A DNA stretch of 64,000 nt from Bradysia coprophila (taxonomy: Eukaryota; Arthropoda; Insecta; Diptera; Sciaridae), in contig NC_050735.1 of NCBI RefSeq assembly GCF_014529535.1, forward strand, positions 4,847,739 to 4,911,738, given 5' to 3'. A program made the translations under genes and the position numbers. Shown one piece after another: positions 1-11,123 of the stretch (position 1 is the stretch's first letter; each line of letters begins with the position of its first letter). Under the pieces are notes generated by a model that saw only the letters and a program-made list of their open reading frames with translations, searched no databases and was not told the DNA's origin.

Positions 1-833
1 TCTAAATCGGTTAGGAAGTTTAAATTATTTTGTGTACAAGAAAAAGGGTAGTTTTGATGAAAGTATATTGGAAGTGGATGGTTAGAGACACGAATATAAT
101 GTTGCGTATAAATTTAATTTTTGTATTGATGGAATCCGATAGAGTTTTAACGATTCATCAGCGATAATTCAGTGCTTTCATTTCAGTTAAAAGAATTGAT
201 TTAAAATTGATAAACAGTGCAACGGTAAAGAAAATTTAATTTTCGTTTTAAAAACGATTTTTTTTGTTTTTAATATTAATTAAGTTAAAGAGGAAAAGAT
301 AATGAAAAATTCAAAGTAACACTGAAAATTGATTTGATTTTTTGAATCATTTTTATTTTGTATTTTGTATAGAAAATTTATTAAGAATATTATTCTGCGA
401 TTTATCCCCGGGGATGTCACACAGCTATAAAACAAGGTCCCTAAATATTATGATGTGTATATGATTATAAATACAAAATTGATAAAAAGAAATATAGTTC
501 GTAAGAGTTATGAAAAGCATTGCATAAAATTAATTTAAATAAACAAAAAAAAGAAATATGAAAAATGATATGAAAATCTAAATTTTAATCATAAATTATA
601 CAACAAGAAGAAAAAAGATTTTTTTTATTATTATTATCATTCCATTTGTAGTATTTTTTCGGTTTACAAATTAACATTTGTCTCTCAGCAAAAAATGTTT
701 TTTTTTATTTCCAATTTTTTCCAGAGGCCGCGGGCTTTATTGTCTCTCATCGGGTGACGGACAGGGCATATTTTCTTGAAAATTACCATGCTAAATTTGC
801 TACTCTTTTCTATTGCTACCACTGCTACCACTA

Positions 834-1211
834 CGAGCAATAGACCCTTTTCAAATTATCAGCCTACATTTTGCCGGGAAAATATTCGTTTTTTGATGAT
901 TTCTCTGAACCAAAATCTTTCTTTGAAAAAGTTAAACCAATAAAGCACGTAAAAATGTGTTACTTTTGAGGTAAAAATTGGTTTGTGGGTGATAACTTAT
1001 CCCACTTGGACAAACCTTTGCAGATTGTGTAAATTTATGTGGGTTAAGTTTTGACTTACAAACCAATTTTCCTTGAAAAGTGACACATTTATGCGTACTT
1101 TAATGGTCTTACTTTTTCGAAAAAATATTTTGGTTCAGAGAAATCAACAAAAAACGAATATTTTTTCTCCTAAAGACTACAAATTTGCAAATAGTCCATT
1201 GCTCTTAAAAA
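834..1211. repeat. Fold-back element, family B, copy 1
   Basis: The two halves are imperfect reverse complements of each other. The left arm runs from GAGCAATAGACCC through CAGCCTACA, AACCAAAATC and AAAAATGTGTTACTTTT. The right arm returns through AAGTGACACATTT, TTTTGGTTCAGAG and AGACTACAAATT to CATTGCTCTT. A second copy with the same arm order lies at 7063-7525. Such long, low-complexity inverted arms without an internal ORF fit a non-autonomous MITE or fold-back transposon. I see no clear target-site duplication. Confidence 0.7.
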
Positions 1212-1370
1212 TGCAATCAAAACTGTTTATTCGTCTTCATACGGTTTTACCACTACAACGTACGTGCGTGTAGCAGCTTCAACCGTATGAACAGTTTTGA
1301 TTGTATGTGTGGATCAGCTGAAAAACATCTGAAGCAAATTCATGGTGAAATGTCATTGCCTGTGACTGTA
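1212..1370. repeat. Truncated MITE, family C, copy abutting family B
   Basis: This is the right part of the family-C element seen complete at 36987-37216 and 51666-51879. Shared landmarks are a CAAAACTGTT block, a TACGGTTTTACCACTAC block, GTGTAGCAGCTTCAA, GGATCAGCTGAAAAAC and an end resembling GCCTCTGACTG. The left terminus is missing and the sequence joins directly to the end of the family-B fold-back, so one element probably inserted into, or recombined with, the other. Confidence 0.6.
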
Positions 1371-3977
1371 TCAAATTTTCAAAATTTAAGCAAATTTCAC
1401 CAAAAAACATTTAAAAAATAGGCCTTGGTCGAAGATGGAGATTAGTGTGTAACCTTGTGGGTCCTACAAGGTGAAAAAAATGTGTTCTACGACATCTATC
1501 TTTGAGCGCTAGAAGAGTCCTAAAGAGTGGTGGGTAGGCCTAGTGTACAATTCAGCTGTCATAATTTGTAGAAAATCAAAATTATTGTCAAAATGAAGTT
1601 ATTGATCCCAGAAAGAAGAATGCAATCGAAACAAAAAAAAATGTTGGGAGGTTTGTCGTGCCTGACAAGTTAAAAGTTCGAAAATTGGACTTGGAAAGGA
1701 CGTTACACCTTGCGACAAAGACTTTGTTTTTTAGTTGGATTCTTCGTTTGGGTCTATTACCCCCATTTTAACACCAATTTCTATGATGTGTGACTATATC
1801 CACTATAGCTACTCTCTCTTACCACGGCTCTTCTACCAAACAATTTTACACCAAACTCCATCCGCGACCCAAAAGGAGACAATGAAGCCCGTCAGCTGTG
1901 GGTCCATACAGTAAAGTGTTATTTATCATCCAAAAAAATATCCAATTTTTATGCCAAAATTCATTTTCAATTTTTGATTTAAACACATCCAAACAATCAA
2001 ACGAAAAATAACAAAATCCTCATCATAGACCGTACCAAATTATTTTGAAAATTACAGAACAACAAAATACGTAAAAAAAACTTTTCCTTTTGTTTTATTT
2101 TGTGTGGAACCGTTTTTTTTATTTAACATGCCGTGGATTGTGGATGGGGCTTTGGATAACGCTGCAGAACAATATCCAGAACCTATACCATAGTATTGTC
2201 ACTTTCGGATTCAGTGCGGTCAATTTGTTCAAAAGAGTGCGGTAACTTGATTGCCTCAATCATCTTAGGATTTCTAAGCAAACAGCACCTTTGAACGTAA
2301 TCAAAGTTAATCTAAGTTACTGTAGTGTCAAACAACTCACGAAAACACAGTAAATGAACAGCAGAGAATGAAGTGCAAAAAATGATTCTTAAATGGTAAG
2401 ATCGGCTTCCATTCGAAACTGTTGATGTTTATATTAAATCCTGTGTGGAGGCTTTAGCTTCCTGGAGTTAGAAATACCAAGCACTTGATTATAAAGAAAC
2501 TTACCACATCCAGTCATTTTGCATAATCTTTCTTTGTCTTCGACCATGATGGTAATGCTTGTTATATGTCCACAATCAATTGCAAAGTTTTATGCCATTG
2601 TTCACAAAATCTGCAGTTGAAATCTTTCAAAGTCTTTAAAGTGAGAAACGCTAAGCATTGTATGGTGTATGAGTGGTCCTCATAACCACTAACTCGTAAC
2701 AATCAACCCAAAACGTTACAACAATGAATCTGAATGAAAAATCTCCGGATTGAAATGCTCATGATTGCTGACGATTTGACCTTTTAATCTTTTTGTCAAA
2801 CAACGACCATACATGCCAATGTTACTGCTACAATTATCGAGTCTGTTGAACCTATTGACATAAGTGTTTTCACCGGATAAATCTTTTACTTCATTGGGTT
2901 CAACATTCACCATGTTCATCATGTACCAGGTTATGGTCTACAATAGTCCGCTAAACTTGGCAACAAAGTAAACTTGCCAATGCAAATCGCTTCTGGTTCG
3001 TTTGTGCAAACAATCGAATTTTATAAAAAGTACAGTCAATAATTTTTACCCGAATTACAATAGTTAGTTATGCAAGACGTATTCACTGAATGCTGTTCAT
3101 ATTCAGTCATTATTCGCATCTATTGCTTTTGAGTTGGTTTCTGTTCAAAGCCGGCTACTGTTCGTTAGATATGTTTGATGTCAATGCAATGAATTACAAT
3201 GATCGCACGATTGGTTATACCAGTAAAAATTCAACAATATTCTCGTGTAAGTCGTTTTGCACTTTACATGTAATAAATTTCTGAGAAATCTTGAAATCTT
3301 AAGGCAAATTACAATCTTGGATAAACGGTTGAATCCAACAAGCTGTAGGAATACGTGCAGATAATGAAAATTAAATCTCGTCCAGAAAATTAGTTAGGAA
3401 AACAACAAAAAATTGAGTGGATGAACTCAAAAGAAAATCTGATTCGAATCAAAAATCTAAATGTGGAGAGAAAACCGAATCTCAGGCATTTAACATGATT
3501 GCGATAAACGAATAGAAGAGCCAGAAGTGAATCTAAAAAGCATAAAAATGTCGTCAGCACTGATTCAGTAACACGAAATAGTGTAGGTCCCTACGAAGAC
3601 GACATAGTATTTTTTAATCATCCTACAGGCCATCGTTAAATTGCCAATTATACAATCCTTGATGAAGATCATGCCATTATTTTGAGCGAAAAAATGTGAG
3701 CATTTTTCATGGTCGGAAAGGAATATTAAGTATAGGATCGATGATAGGTGTTTCCTATATTTTTTCTTGAAAAAGAAAAGAAACAAAGGCTCATCGATCC
3801 GGACAAGCATTGAAACAGTTCAAAAGTAAAGGCACGCCAGAAGTTTGTGTTGTCGGAATGTCAGCATTTTAAAAGACCTACAAGTCAAGTATAGGCACCA
3901 CTTAGTATAGGCAGCTGCTCCGCCGGGAATTATTACCGAAATATGGTAAATGTTCGCTGAGGATTAGTCATCTCACG

Positions 3978-4130
3978 ACAGAGTAAAGTTAACCAGGCAG
4001 GAGGGCGTTTGACTAGGGACCTGAATATTCTAGTCAGTGCTCATTTGAGATCATTTTCATATAGTGTATTAGGTCCCTAACTTGACGTTTCGAAAATGAA
4101 CCGCTTCTGCCTGGTTTATTTTAATCTGTC
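3978..4130. mobile_element. MITE, family E, copy 1
   Basis: The terminal inverted repeats begin AGAGTAAAGTTAACCAGGCA on the left and end TGCCTGGTTTATTTTAATCT on the right. Reverse-complemented, the 150-bp unit matches 52066-52268, including the internal blocks around GAAAATGA, CTAGTCAAA and GGGACC. There is no coding capacity. Two copies in opposite orientation 48 kb apart make a mobile origin likely. Confidence 0.7.
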
Positions 4131-5126
4131 TATTATCGACAAGTGAATTAAAACTTTAAACACATTTTGTCTAAGCTTGCTTCAGCTATTTTACCATCGT
4201 TCATTCAGAATGAGAGTTCTACCATAGAGAATGGCTGTAAGAGCCAAGATCAATTTTCTGCAGAATTAGAATTTTTCCAGTCGACCGGAATTGGGTATAG
4301 TGTCAAATACTATCGAATATGTAACACCTTAAACTTCTGAACCAAGCGTAGAATCACTGACAAGGTTGAAAATTTGTGGAACGCCCATTCATCATTGTTT
4401 CAATTCTGTAGCTTTCAAGCCAAAAGAACACACTCCTGGTAGTTACACATTTTGTTTGACGATGTTTTACTAAATCTTTTGTTTGTTTCCGTTCCTGTTC
4501 CCTCATCTAAATGTGTCCGGTTGAATGTTTTTGTAAAACTTCATTTTCGAACTTGTTGTATGTTCGGTTGTACTATGCGAAACTAATTTATATTTAGATA
4601 AAAGACACGAACAACTCATCACAAAACAAACAAAATATGGTAAAATTCAAAACGAAAGTCGAAATATATTTACCTATAACTTGCATTAGTCTATTTTTGG
4701 CCATATATATATATATTTCCTTGTTGAACATATTTGAAACTTTACCAATCTTAAATAAGGATAGAGAAACTTATGTTGTAATATATTAAAGAGAACAAAA
4801 TTGAATAAAAGAAAATCTATAAATGTAGCTTGAACGATTCGTTTTAATTTCACTGAAATACTTTACTTTTAAGTGGTGGAAAGAATGATGTGGAGTAGGG
4901 TCTCCACCACAGTCTTCAATATACGGTAACAGTATGATCAACTATTTCAATAGTCTGTTTTTATAACTTGCTGGACGACAATTACATAAAATCTGATAAA
5001 ACGTCAGGCTAAGCACAACTGGCCAGTGTCAGCCTTAGGTGCAGGGTTCGTCCGAAACCAGGAAAACTTATCTTTGGCCAAAAACTATGTATATACGGAT
5101 ACCGAAGAATAGCGCCGAGATTGCAC

Positions 5127-5530
5127 TTAAGAGGCATCGATGTTTTGCTGAAAAACATACATTTGGGCGTTTTTTTAAATCCTTTTTAGTTTACTTTTGA
5201 TGATATCTTTACACCAGAATTCATTTAAAAAAATGTACGACCGCAATTAACGACCACGAATGTGTTAGCTTTCAAAAGAAAATAAATTTGGTTGTAGCAG
5301 TTTGACCGCCTCTGAGAAAACTGAGCAGTTTATAAAAATTTCGTTTCTCAGAGCCGGTCAAACGACTACGATCAAAACTAATTTTTATTTGAAGCTAATA
5401 ACACATTCGTGGTCGTTATTGCGGTCGTACATTTTTCTAAAATAATTCTGATGAAAAGATATCATCCAAAATGAAATATGAAACGCTCAAATGTAGGCTA
5501 AAGCTTTAGCTAAGTACCGATGCCTCTTAA
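5127..5530. mobile_element. Fold-back MITE, family A, copy 1
   Basis: An approximately 400-bp palindrome. It opens TTAAGAGGCATCG and closes CGATGCCTCTTAA. The inner arms carry ATGTACGACCGCAAT, GACCACGAATGTGTTAGC and a TTGACC..CTCTGAGAAA block, then the same blocks inverted. Further copies lie at 6485-6902, 6899-about 7660 (split) and 7803-8315. TTAA at both edges suggests a TTAA target site, as used by piggyBac- and Kolobok-like transposases. The superfamily is inference. Confidence 0.75.
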
Positions 5531-5857
5531 TAAAAAAAGAACACGAAAAGAGTTAAAGAGTTGATTCAGCGAGAATATAAGAAGTGTATGGAAATTGCGA
5601 TCCTTTCGCCTTTTGCTGACTTGGATGATTTGAAACAAAACATCCTCAAACCCATTCAAATTAAAAAGTTCCTAGGACAACGTCTTCGATAGCTTATTCT
5701 TTTACAGTTGCGGCAGTTTCATCATAACATCCATGGTATGTCCGTTGGAATCAGATTTATCAGTGTAGCAGCATTTCAACAAGACATTTTTCATGTCATT
5801 GTCTTCAGATAAGTCTTTAATCTTTTTTCCTCATACAAAAAGTACAAAGCACAGGTA

Positions 5858-6027
5858 AGGGGCCGTTCATAAATTACGTAACGCAAAAATCAACATTTTT
5901 CAGACCCCCCCCCCCGGGTCTGTAACGCTAAAAGGGTCAAGTTTGACCCAATTTTGTTAGAACCGTAACGCTTGCCTCATACCCCCCCCTCCCCCCTCTA
6001 GCGTTACGTAATTTATGAACGGCCCCT
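5858..6027. mobile_element. MITE with GGGGCCGTTCATAAATTACG termini
   Basis: A 170-bp element with near-perfect terminal inverted repeats of about 27 bp: AGGGGCCGTTCATAAATTAC at the left and GTAATTTATGAACGGCCCCT at the right. The interior has two C-rich runs and no ORF. Termini of this kind recur in many arthropod genomes as short non-autonomous DNA elements (general recollection, not searched). A remnant of the same terminus (CGTTCATAAATGACGTAACG) flanks the element at 46621. Confidence 0.75.
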
Positions 6028-6484
6028 AATATGAATGTCCACAGAAGCAAAAAGTTGAAAGAGGAAACTTATCTGCAGCAGGACCGGAAATTAGGGCGTA
6101 AAAATGGTGCATTAAAAAAGTTGAGAGACATCAACCGATTTTCTCGCCGTCGTAAAAGTAAATATCATTGACGCAATGTCTGGGTGAGCTATCCGAAAAT
6201 ATTTAGCATAAAATTTGAATATGTAAAAGGTTCTTCATAACGTGTCTCACTCACAATACAACAGTTGTTGGTTTTTTAATTGAATTTTAACTCAAAAAAT
6301 GGAAATGTTGTGCAAAAAGGTACCGAACGAAACTTTTATTATTATTATTATTAGATTCAATTTAGTCGAGGGCCCTATGTGAAAATTGAAAGTTTTGCGG
6401 AAAAAAATCAAGTCTAAAGATCAATTTTTATCTACGTTCCGAAACAACAAGTTATAACACCTACGAAGGCATGAAGGTGACAAT

Positions 6485-6902
6485 TTAAGAGGCACCGGTA
6501 CTTAGCTAAAATTGTAGCCTATACATTTGTGTGCGTCATATTTCATTTTTGATGATATCTTTCCATCAGAATCCATTTTGAAAAATGTACGACCGCAGTT
6601 CCGACCACGAATGTGTTAGCTTTCAACAGAAAATACATTTGATTGTAGTCGTTTGACCAGCTCTGAGAAAAGTGAGCAGTTTAGCGAAATTTTCATAAAC
6701 TGCTCACGTTTTTAAGAGCTGGTCAAACTGCTACAATCAAATGTATTTTCTGTTGAAAGCTACCACATTCGTGGTCGGAATTGTGGTCGTACATTTTTTA
6801 AAAAGGATTCTGATGGAAAGATACCATCAAAAGTAAACAAAAATCCAGTATTTAAAAATCGCCCTAAAGTATGCTTTTCAGCAAAGCACTGAAGCCTCTT
6901 AA
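6485..6902. mobile_element. Fold-back MITE, family A, copy 2
   Basis: A complete copy of the family-A palindrome, from TTAAGAGGCACCGGTACTTA to GCCTCTTAA. The inner arms (GACCACGAATGTGTTAGC and its inverse) are closely conserved with copy 1. Its right edge shares a single TTAA with the left edge of the next copy at 6899, giving GCCTC-TTAA-GAGGC. That is the pattern expected if a second element inserted at the TTAA flanking the first. Confidence 0.75.
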
Positions 6903-7660
6903 GAGGCATGTATGCTGAAATTATAGCATACATTTGAGCGTTCTTCATAGTATTTTTGATGATAAAAATCGGTGTAAAAAAAATCCTAATCAAAAATGTG
7001 CGACCGCAATAGTGACCACACAAGTATTGGTTTTCAATAAAAATGGACTTGTTTGTAGTAATTTAAGAGCAGTGTACCCTTTGTAAAATTGAAGCCTACA
7101 TTTAGGCGGAAAAATAAACGTTTTTGATGATTTTGTTTTCCACGCAAATTGTTTTTTTTGAATGATATAAACAAATATTTAAAAAAAAATCTTTGAACCA
7201 AAATCTTTTTCTTTTTCTGAAAAAGTACGACCATTAAAACACGCACAAATGTGTTACTTTTATGGGAAGAATTAGGCTTGTTTGCGATAGCTTATCCCAC
7301 TTGGAGAAACCTTTGCAGATTGTGTAAATTTATGTAATCTGCACATGTTTCTCCAAGTTAGTTAAGTTATGATTCAAAAACCAATTTTTCCTTCAAAAAT
7401 AACACATTTTTAAGTGCTTTAATGGTTTTACTTTTTCAAAGATCAGAAAAGCCATCAAGAAACGAATATTTTTCCGCCTAAATGTAGACTACAAATTTGC
7501 AAATAGTTTATTGCTTTTAAAAGGATGTTTGTAAGAAGCTCAAAAGACGGCAGTGTCATTGTTGATTTTTGCGGAAGTGACGCGAACAATTTCCACAATC
7601 TGTTGAAAGCTAACACAACCCTTCTGGAAATAAAGATTGCACTTTTTTGAAAAAGGATCT
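6899..7660. mobile_element. Family A copy 3, split by a family B fold-back
   Basis: The left half (6899 to about 7062) has the family-A terminus TTAAGAGGC, a GTGCGACCGCAAT block and a GACCACACAAG block. It is then interrupted by a family-B fold-back (about 7063-7525). Degraded right-half blocks (CTGTTGAAAGCTAACAC, then TTTTTGAAAAAGGAT) reappear around 7590-7660. I read this as a nested insertion of B into A. The exact edges are uncertain because both families are AT-rich and diverged. Confidence 0.55.
7063..7525. repeat. Fold-back element, family B, copy 2
   Basis: Same arm order as 834-1211. AGAGCAGTGTACCC, AGCCTACATTTAGGCGGAAA, AACCAAAATC and AAATGTGTTACTTTT are answered in reverse by AATAACACATTTTT, TTTCCGCCTAAATG, AGACTACAAATTTG and TTTATTGCTTTT. 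A shorter inverted repeat sits at the centre (AACCTTTGCAGATTGTG and AATCTGCACATGTTTC). No ORF. Confidence 0.7.
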
Positions 7661-7802
7661 ATCTAAAGCGGGTAGATTTAACAACAAAATACCAAGGTAC
7701 GGAGAGGGAACGTTCTTTGGTACACAGAAAATTCCTTCTAGGTTTGTGGAGCCGCCACTAGAAATTAACAGCCATTGCCTCCATGATCAACAGAGAGGTG
7801 TC

Positions 7803-8315
7803 TTAAGAGGCACCGGCACTTAGCTAAACTTGTAGCCTACATTTGCGCGTCTCATATTTCATTTTTGATGATATCTTTCCATCAGAATCCTTTTTCAAAA
7901 ATGTACGACCGCAATTCCGACCAATGAAAGTATAAACCAGGTATGTTCTATTCATACAAACCGGAAGGCATGACGATTTCATATAAGCATCACCTCTCAT
8001 GAGAGGTGAGTTTCTTTATATGAAATTGCTATGTCCTCCGCTCCGTACAAAGTTTGACATTCGACCATACCTTGTGCTGACGTTCATTGATTCCGACCAC
8101 GAATCTGTTAGCTTTAAATAAAAATTAGTTTTGGTAGTAGTAGTTTGATCAGCTCTGAGAAAAGTGAGCAGTTTAATGAAATTATCATAAACTGCTCATT
8201 GTTCTCAGAGGTGGTCAAATTGCTACAACCAAAACTAATTTTTATTTAAAGCTAACAGATTCGTGGTCGGAATCAATGAACGTCAGCACAAGGTATGGTC
8301 GAATGTCAAACTCAT
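7803..8315. mobile_element. Family A copy 4 with a long internal inverted repeat
   Basis: Opens with the family-A terminus TTAAGAGGCACCGGCAC and runs to a GTACGACCGCAATTCCGACC block. About 175 bp of foreign sequence follows (about 7921-8093), then the GACCACGAATCTGTTAGC arm. The arm is answered in reverse, and the inverted symmetry continues past the normal family-A end. TTTGACATTCGACCATACC at about 8052 is matched by GGTATGGTCGAATGTCAAA at about 8294. The arms around the centre are therefore about 120 bp each. This suggests a rearranged or composite element rather than a simple copy. Confidence 0.6.
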
Positions 8316-8875
8316 ACCGTTGCTAGTCTTACAAAATACCTTGAAACTTTAAAACACGATTGTTCGCCGAACAATGTTCGGAAACAATAAAAGAACTTAT
8401 CTCTCTCATCTGGTTGGAGCCATACTGTCGCGAAAAACTTGAGAAGCCTCAAGCAAAGCAGCAAACGCTGAAGTAGAATATCTACGTATTTCAAGTAGAG
8501 TAGTGTTACTAAAAAGTTGTTGTCTTCGTGCTAGCCAAACTTATACTGAAAAAGAGTCAACAGCACCATGGTTATTCCTCTGCATTTTTTTTAGAATTTC
8601 GTTCATCTGTAATACCGCACGATCAAGAATATTTTTGCATCAATTTACCGCCATGCCCTAGATCCAAAACCTTTATTTCCCATCTGGAAATTTTTCTCAT
8701 TACCGCATGCACATCATAGAGACCCCTCCTACATGACCGATAATATTTTACCATTAGCTGAAAATTTTTCCTACATTTCGACGAATTTTAATTTTTGCTG
8801 TTTGATCAACTGTTCTTGCAATGATATCGACAAAATAATAATTAATTAGAATCGAAGATCGCATTAGCTGTTGGG

Positions 8876-8913
8876 TATAAAAAGGGGAAGAAGTATCGAT
8901 GATGTTATCAGTT
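8876..8913 (+). promoter_or_regulatory. TATA box and initiator of the first secreted-repeat gene
   Basis: TATAAAAA at 8876-8883 is followed 34 bp later by TCAGTT at 8908-8913, a good arthropod initiator with the predicted +1 A at 8910. This leaves a 5' leader of only 23 nt before the ATG at 8933. The strong core promoter and very short leader suit a highly expressed, tissue-specific secretory gene. That last point is inference. Confidence 0.75.
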
Positions 8914-8932
8914 GATTTCATATTAACCAGAC

Positions 8933-10777
8933 ATGAAATTCCTAGTAATTTTCGTAGCTGTACTCGCTGTCGGTGTAAGTGGCTTGCTCACACTTTTATT
9001 TGTAAACCTCAAACTAATTTCTTAATTTTGTATGTAGACTGTCAGCGCTAACCCACTCCTCGGTAACGTATTGGGTAGCCTTCTCAACCCTGTCACTAAT
9101 GTGGTCGGCGATCTTGGAAACACCGTTGGAACTGTAGTGAAGAGCGTTACTGGCCTTTTAAACAGCGTTTCATGCGCCCTTAACAAACTTCTTCAATCAT
9201 TAGACTGTGTTGTTGGACAATTAGTTGACAACCTAGAAGGAACAGTAAACGATATTCTCAATCAAGTAACCGACGTTCTTGGCGATCTTTTCTCCGGTGT
9301 CCAAGATATTCTTGAAGGTCTTATCGGAACGCTTGGAGCCGATCCTTGCAGTGCCGTTGGACAAGCTGTCGGATCAGTGGAATTCCTTTTGGCTGAACTC
9401 CTTCAAACCGTAAATTTCATTATTGCATCAAATACAGCAGATCTTTTGGGCCAAATTGACATCATCCTCGGTAATATTGCAGCTGCAGTACAAAGTCTTC
9501 TTCAAACAGTTGTTGATGTCGTCAATGATCTTGCTGCCCAAGCAGACAAACTTATTCGAGAAGCACTCTGTGCTCTTCAAATTGTCCTTCAAACCGTTGT
9601 CCAAGCTGTCAATAACGTTTTGGTCCAAGTTAATGTAGTTCTCAGCAATGTCGGCCTTGATCTATCCAACGTCATCACAGGTGTACAAATTGCACTAAAT
9701 AACGTCCTCGTGTCACTTAATGCCCTCGTTGCTTCCATTGCTAGAAACGTAAATATTTTGCTTCAAACTGTCAGCAAGGCTCTTCAAAAAATCATCGACC
9801 AACTTGATGGTGCTGTTGACAAAATTCTAGCACAAGTCCAAAATATTGTTGGAAATCTCGCCGGAAATCTCATCGGTGCTGTAAACAATCTTGCTGGAAA
9901 CCTGGTCCCTCTAGATCTGTCTGGTGTCGATGCCTTATTACAAGGAATCCTTGGAGATCTCTTCGGTCAACTGAATAACATCTTCGATGCCATCAAGAAT
10001 GCTCTTGACATCATTGGACAAACTGCAAATGGAATTGTTGCATCTGTTGATGAAGCCCTTAACACTGTGCTTGACGCTGTTAAAGCCCTTATCGCAGCCA
10101 TTGTTAGCACCACCGAGAATGCTCTTAGTAACGCCGCTGCCCCAGGTGGTCTTATTGATTTACTCAACTGCGCAGTTACTCAACTTGTTGCTGCCGTTGA
10201 AGATTTGATCAATAAAGTCTTAGGTGCTGTTGGATTCATCGTATCACCAGAATTAGCTCTAGTGTTGAAAAACGCTCTCGCCGCTGTCCTTGCCCTTGTT
10301 GACAACGTTGTCGGTGCCCTCCAATCCCTATTGAACCAACTTTTATCCGCTGACGTAGGTCTCGATCTAAACGCACTTTTGTGTGGAGTACTCGGAGATC
10401 TTCAGGATACTCTAACTAATGTTACCGGAGCCGTAAACACAGTACTCGACAACTTAGCCGTAGCAGTTAATGGCCTTCTCGGAAGTGTTGTTGCAGCCGC
10501 AAGTGGACTTTTGAATGGTCTAGTTGACTCACTACCAGGAGTACTTGGTTCGCTAACCGGAACTCTTTCTAGCGTGTCTGGACAGATCGGTTGCCTCGCT
10601 GGATCTCTCAACGGTTTAACCGGTAACATTTCTGCACTCGTTGCTGGACTTGGAGATGTTGCAGATGCAGTTTTAGGAGCCCTTGATCTTCTTCTTGAAA
10701 ATGTTAACCAAATCGTGGAGAAGCTTGCCGCTGCACTTTTAGGTTTGACCGGAAGTGGTTCATGCTCATGCCCATAA
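8933..10777 (+). CDS. Large secreted V/L/N-rich repeat protein, paralogue 1
   Basis: I do not recognise a named family. Exon 1 (8933-8974) encodes 14 residues, MKFLVIFVAVLAVG, and ends at a GTAAGT donor. Exon 2 (9038-10777) continues in phase 0 with TVSANPLLGN. The predicted protein is 593 aa with a clear signal peptide, cleavage probably after TVSA. The mature chain is almost entirely imperfect amphipathic repeats: short hydrophobic V/L/I/A runs broken by N, S, D, Q or G every 3-4 residues, as in LLQTVVDVV and NNVLVQVNVVL. Cys residues are spaced singly (SCAL, DCVV, PCSA, LCAL, NCAV, LCGV, GCLA) and the tail is SGSCSCP. There are few charged or aromatic residues and no transmembrane-length uninterrupted segment after the signal. 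Helical, multimerising structural secretion (silk, glue or mucus-like) is my inference. The downstream gene at 13161-15058 has the same architecture. The long exon is visibly less AT-rich than its surroundings. It could instead be a lipid-binding or cuticular helical protein. Confidence 0.85.
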
Positions 10778-10857
10778 TATATTCGAAAAGAGAAATGTAA
10801 CATGTCCATTCGATGAAGATATTCAAAAGTAGTTATGATTCAATGTAATTTGTAAAA

Positions 10858-10863
10858 AATAAA
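10858..10863 (+). terminator. Polyadenylation signal of paralogue 1
   Basis: A canonical AATAAA lies 81 bp after the stop codon of the first secreted-repeat gene. The T-rich sequence about 30 bp further on fits a downstream element. Confidence 0.65.
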
Positions 10864-11000
10864 TTTAATTCTGCAAATTTAAATGATTCTCTTTTTTTTA
10901 ACGACATATCTGCACGAGTCTGAAAGAATGCTAATTTTAATTATATTTATGAACTTCGGTCTCGATAAATTGACTAAAAATGATGTAGAGTTTTGCTCGA

Positions 11001-11123
11001 TTTCCCGGGCGTGATTGAAAACGGTTTAGACTCATAATCGGGAGGTTGCTGGCTCGATCCCACGGCGATACACAGCATAATACAAAGGTTGCTTTGCTGG
11101 TTCGATCCCACGGCGATACACAG
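11001..11123 (+). repeat. tRNA-Met-like remnant, possible SINE head, with tandem duplication
   Basis: TTTAGACTCATAATCGGGAG looks like a tRNA anticodon arm with a CAT anticodon. It is followed at tRNA spacing by GGCTCGATCCC, close to the RNA polymerase III B box (GGTTCGANNCC). No normal D arm or matching acceptor stem is visible, so this is not a functional tRNA. The segment from GGTTGCT to CGATACACAG occurs twice in tandem (11044-11075 and 11087-11123), and the second copy carries an exact GGTTCGATCCC. A tRNA-derived SINE or decayed tRNA gene are the two readings. Confidence 0.5.

Larger units (their letters stand above)
1..8875. other. Gene-free, repeat-rich 5' region
   Basis: I find no convincing gene here. 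The open frames are short, have no recognisable domain and often run through inverted repeats. The stretch is very AT-rich and contains fold-back elements of several families, annotated separately: about 834-1370, 3978-4130, 5127-5530, 5858-6027, 6485-6902 and 6899-8315. Between them (about 1-830, 1375-3970 and 4135-5120) I see only unremarkable AT-rich DNA with poly-A/T runs. Two short - strand stretches, near 2716-2922 and 5710-5840, both read K-D-L-S-(G/E)-(E/D)-N. They may be relics of one mobile-element protein, but the evidence is too thin to call. Confidence 0.6.

Noticed and set aside
2716-2922. Minus-strand frame reading NRFNRLDNCSSNIGMYGRCL
   Set aside because: Possibly an eroded transposase piece, but no motif is clear enough to name a family and the surrounding frames are broken.
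9423-10809. Open frames in other frames of the secreted-repeat gene, including 135 codons on the - strand at 10402-10809
   Set aside because: Shadows of the long repetitive coding exon; the true frame is fixed by the signal peptide exon and splice phase.
11001-11074. Functional tRNA-Met gene
   Set aside because: No D arm of normal length and no acceptor stem pairing; only anticodon- and T-arm-like segments remain.
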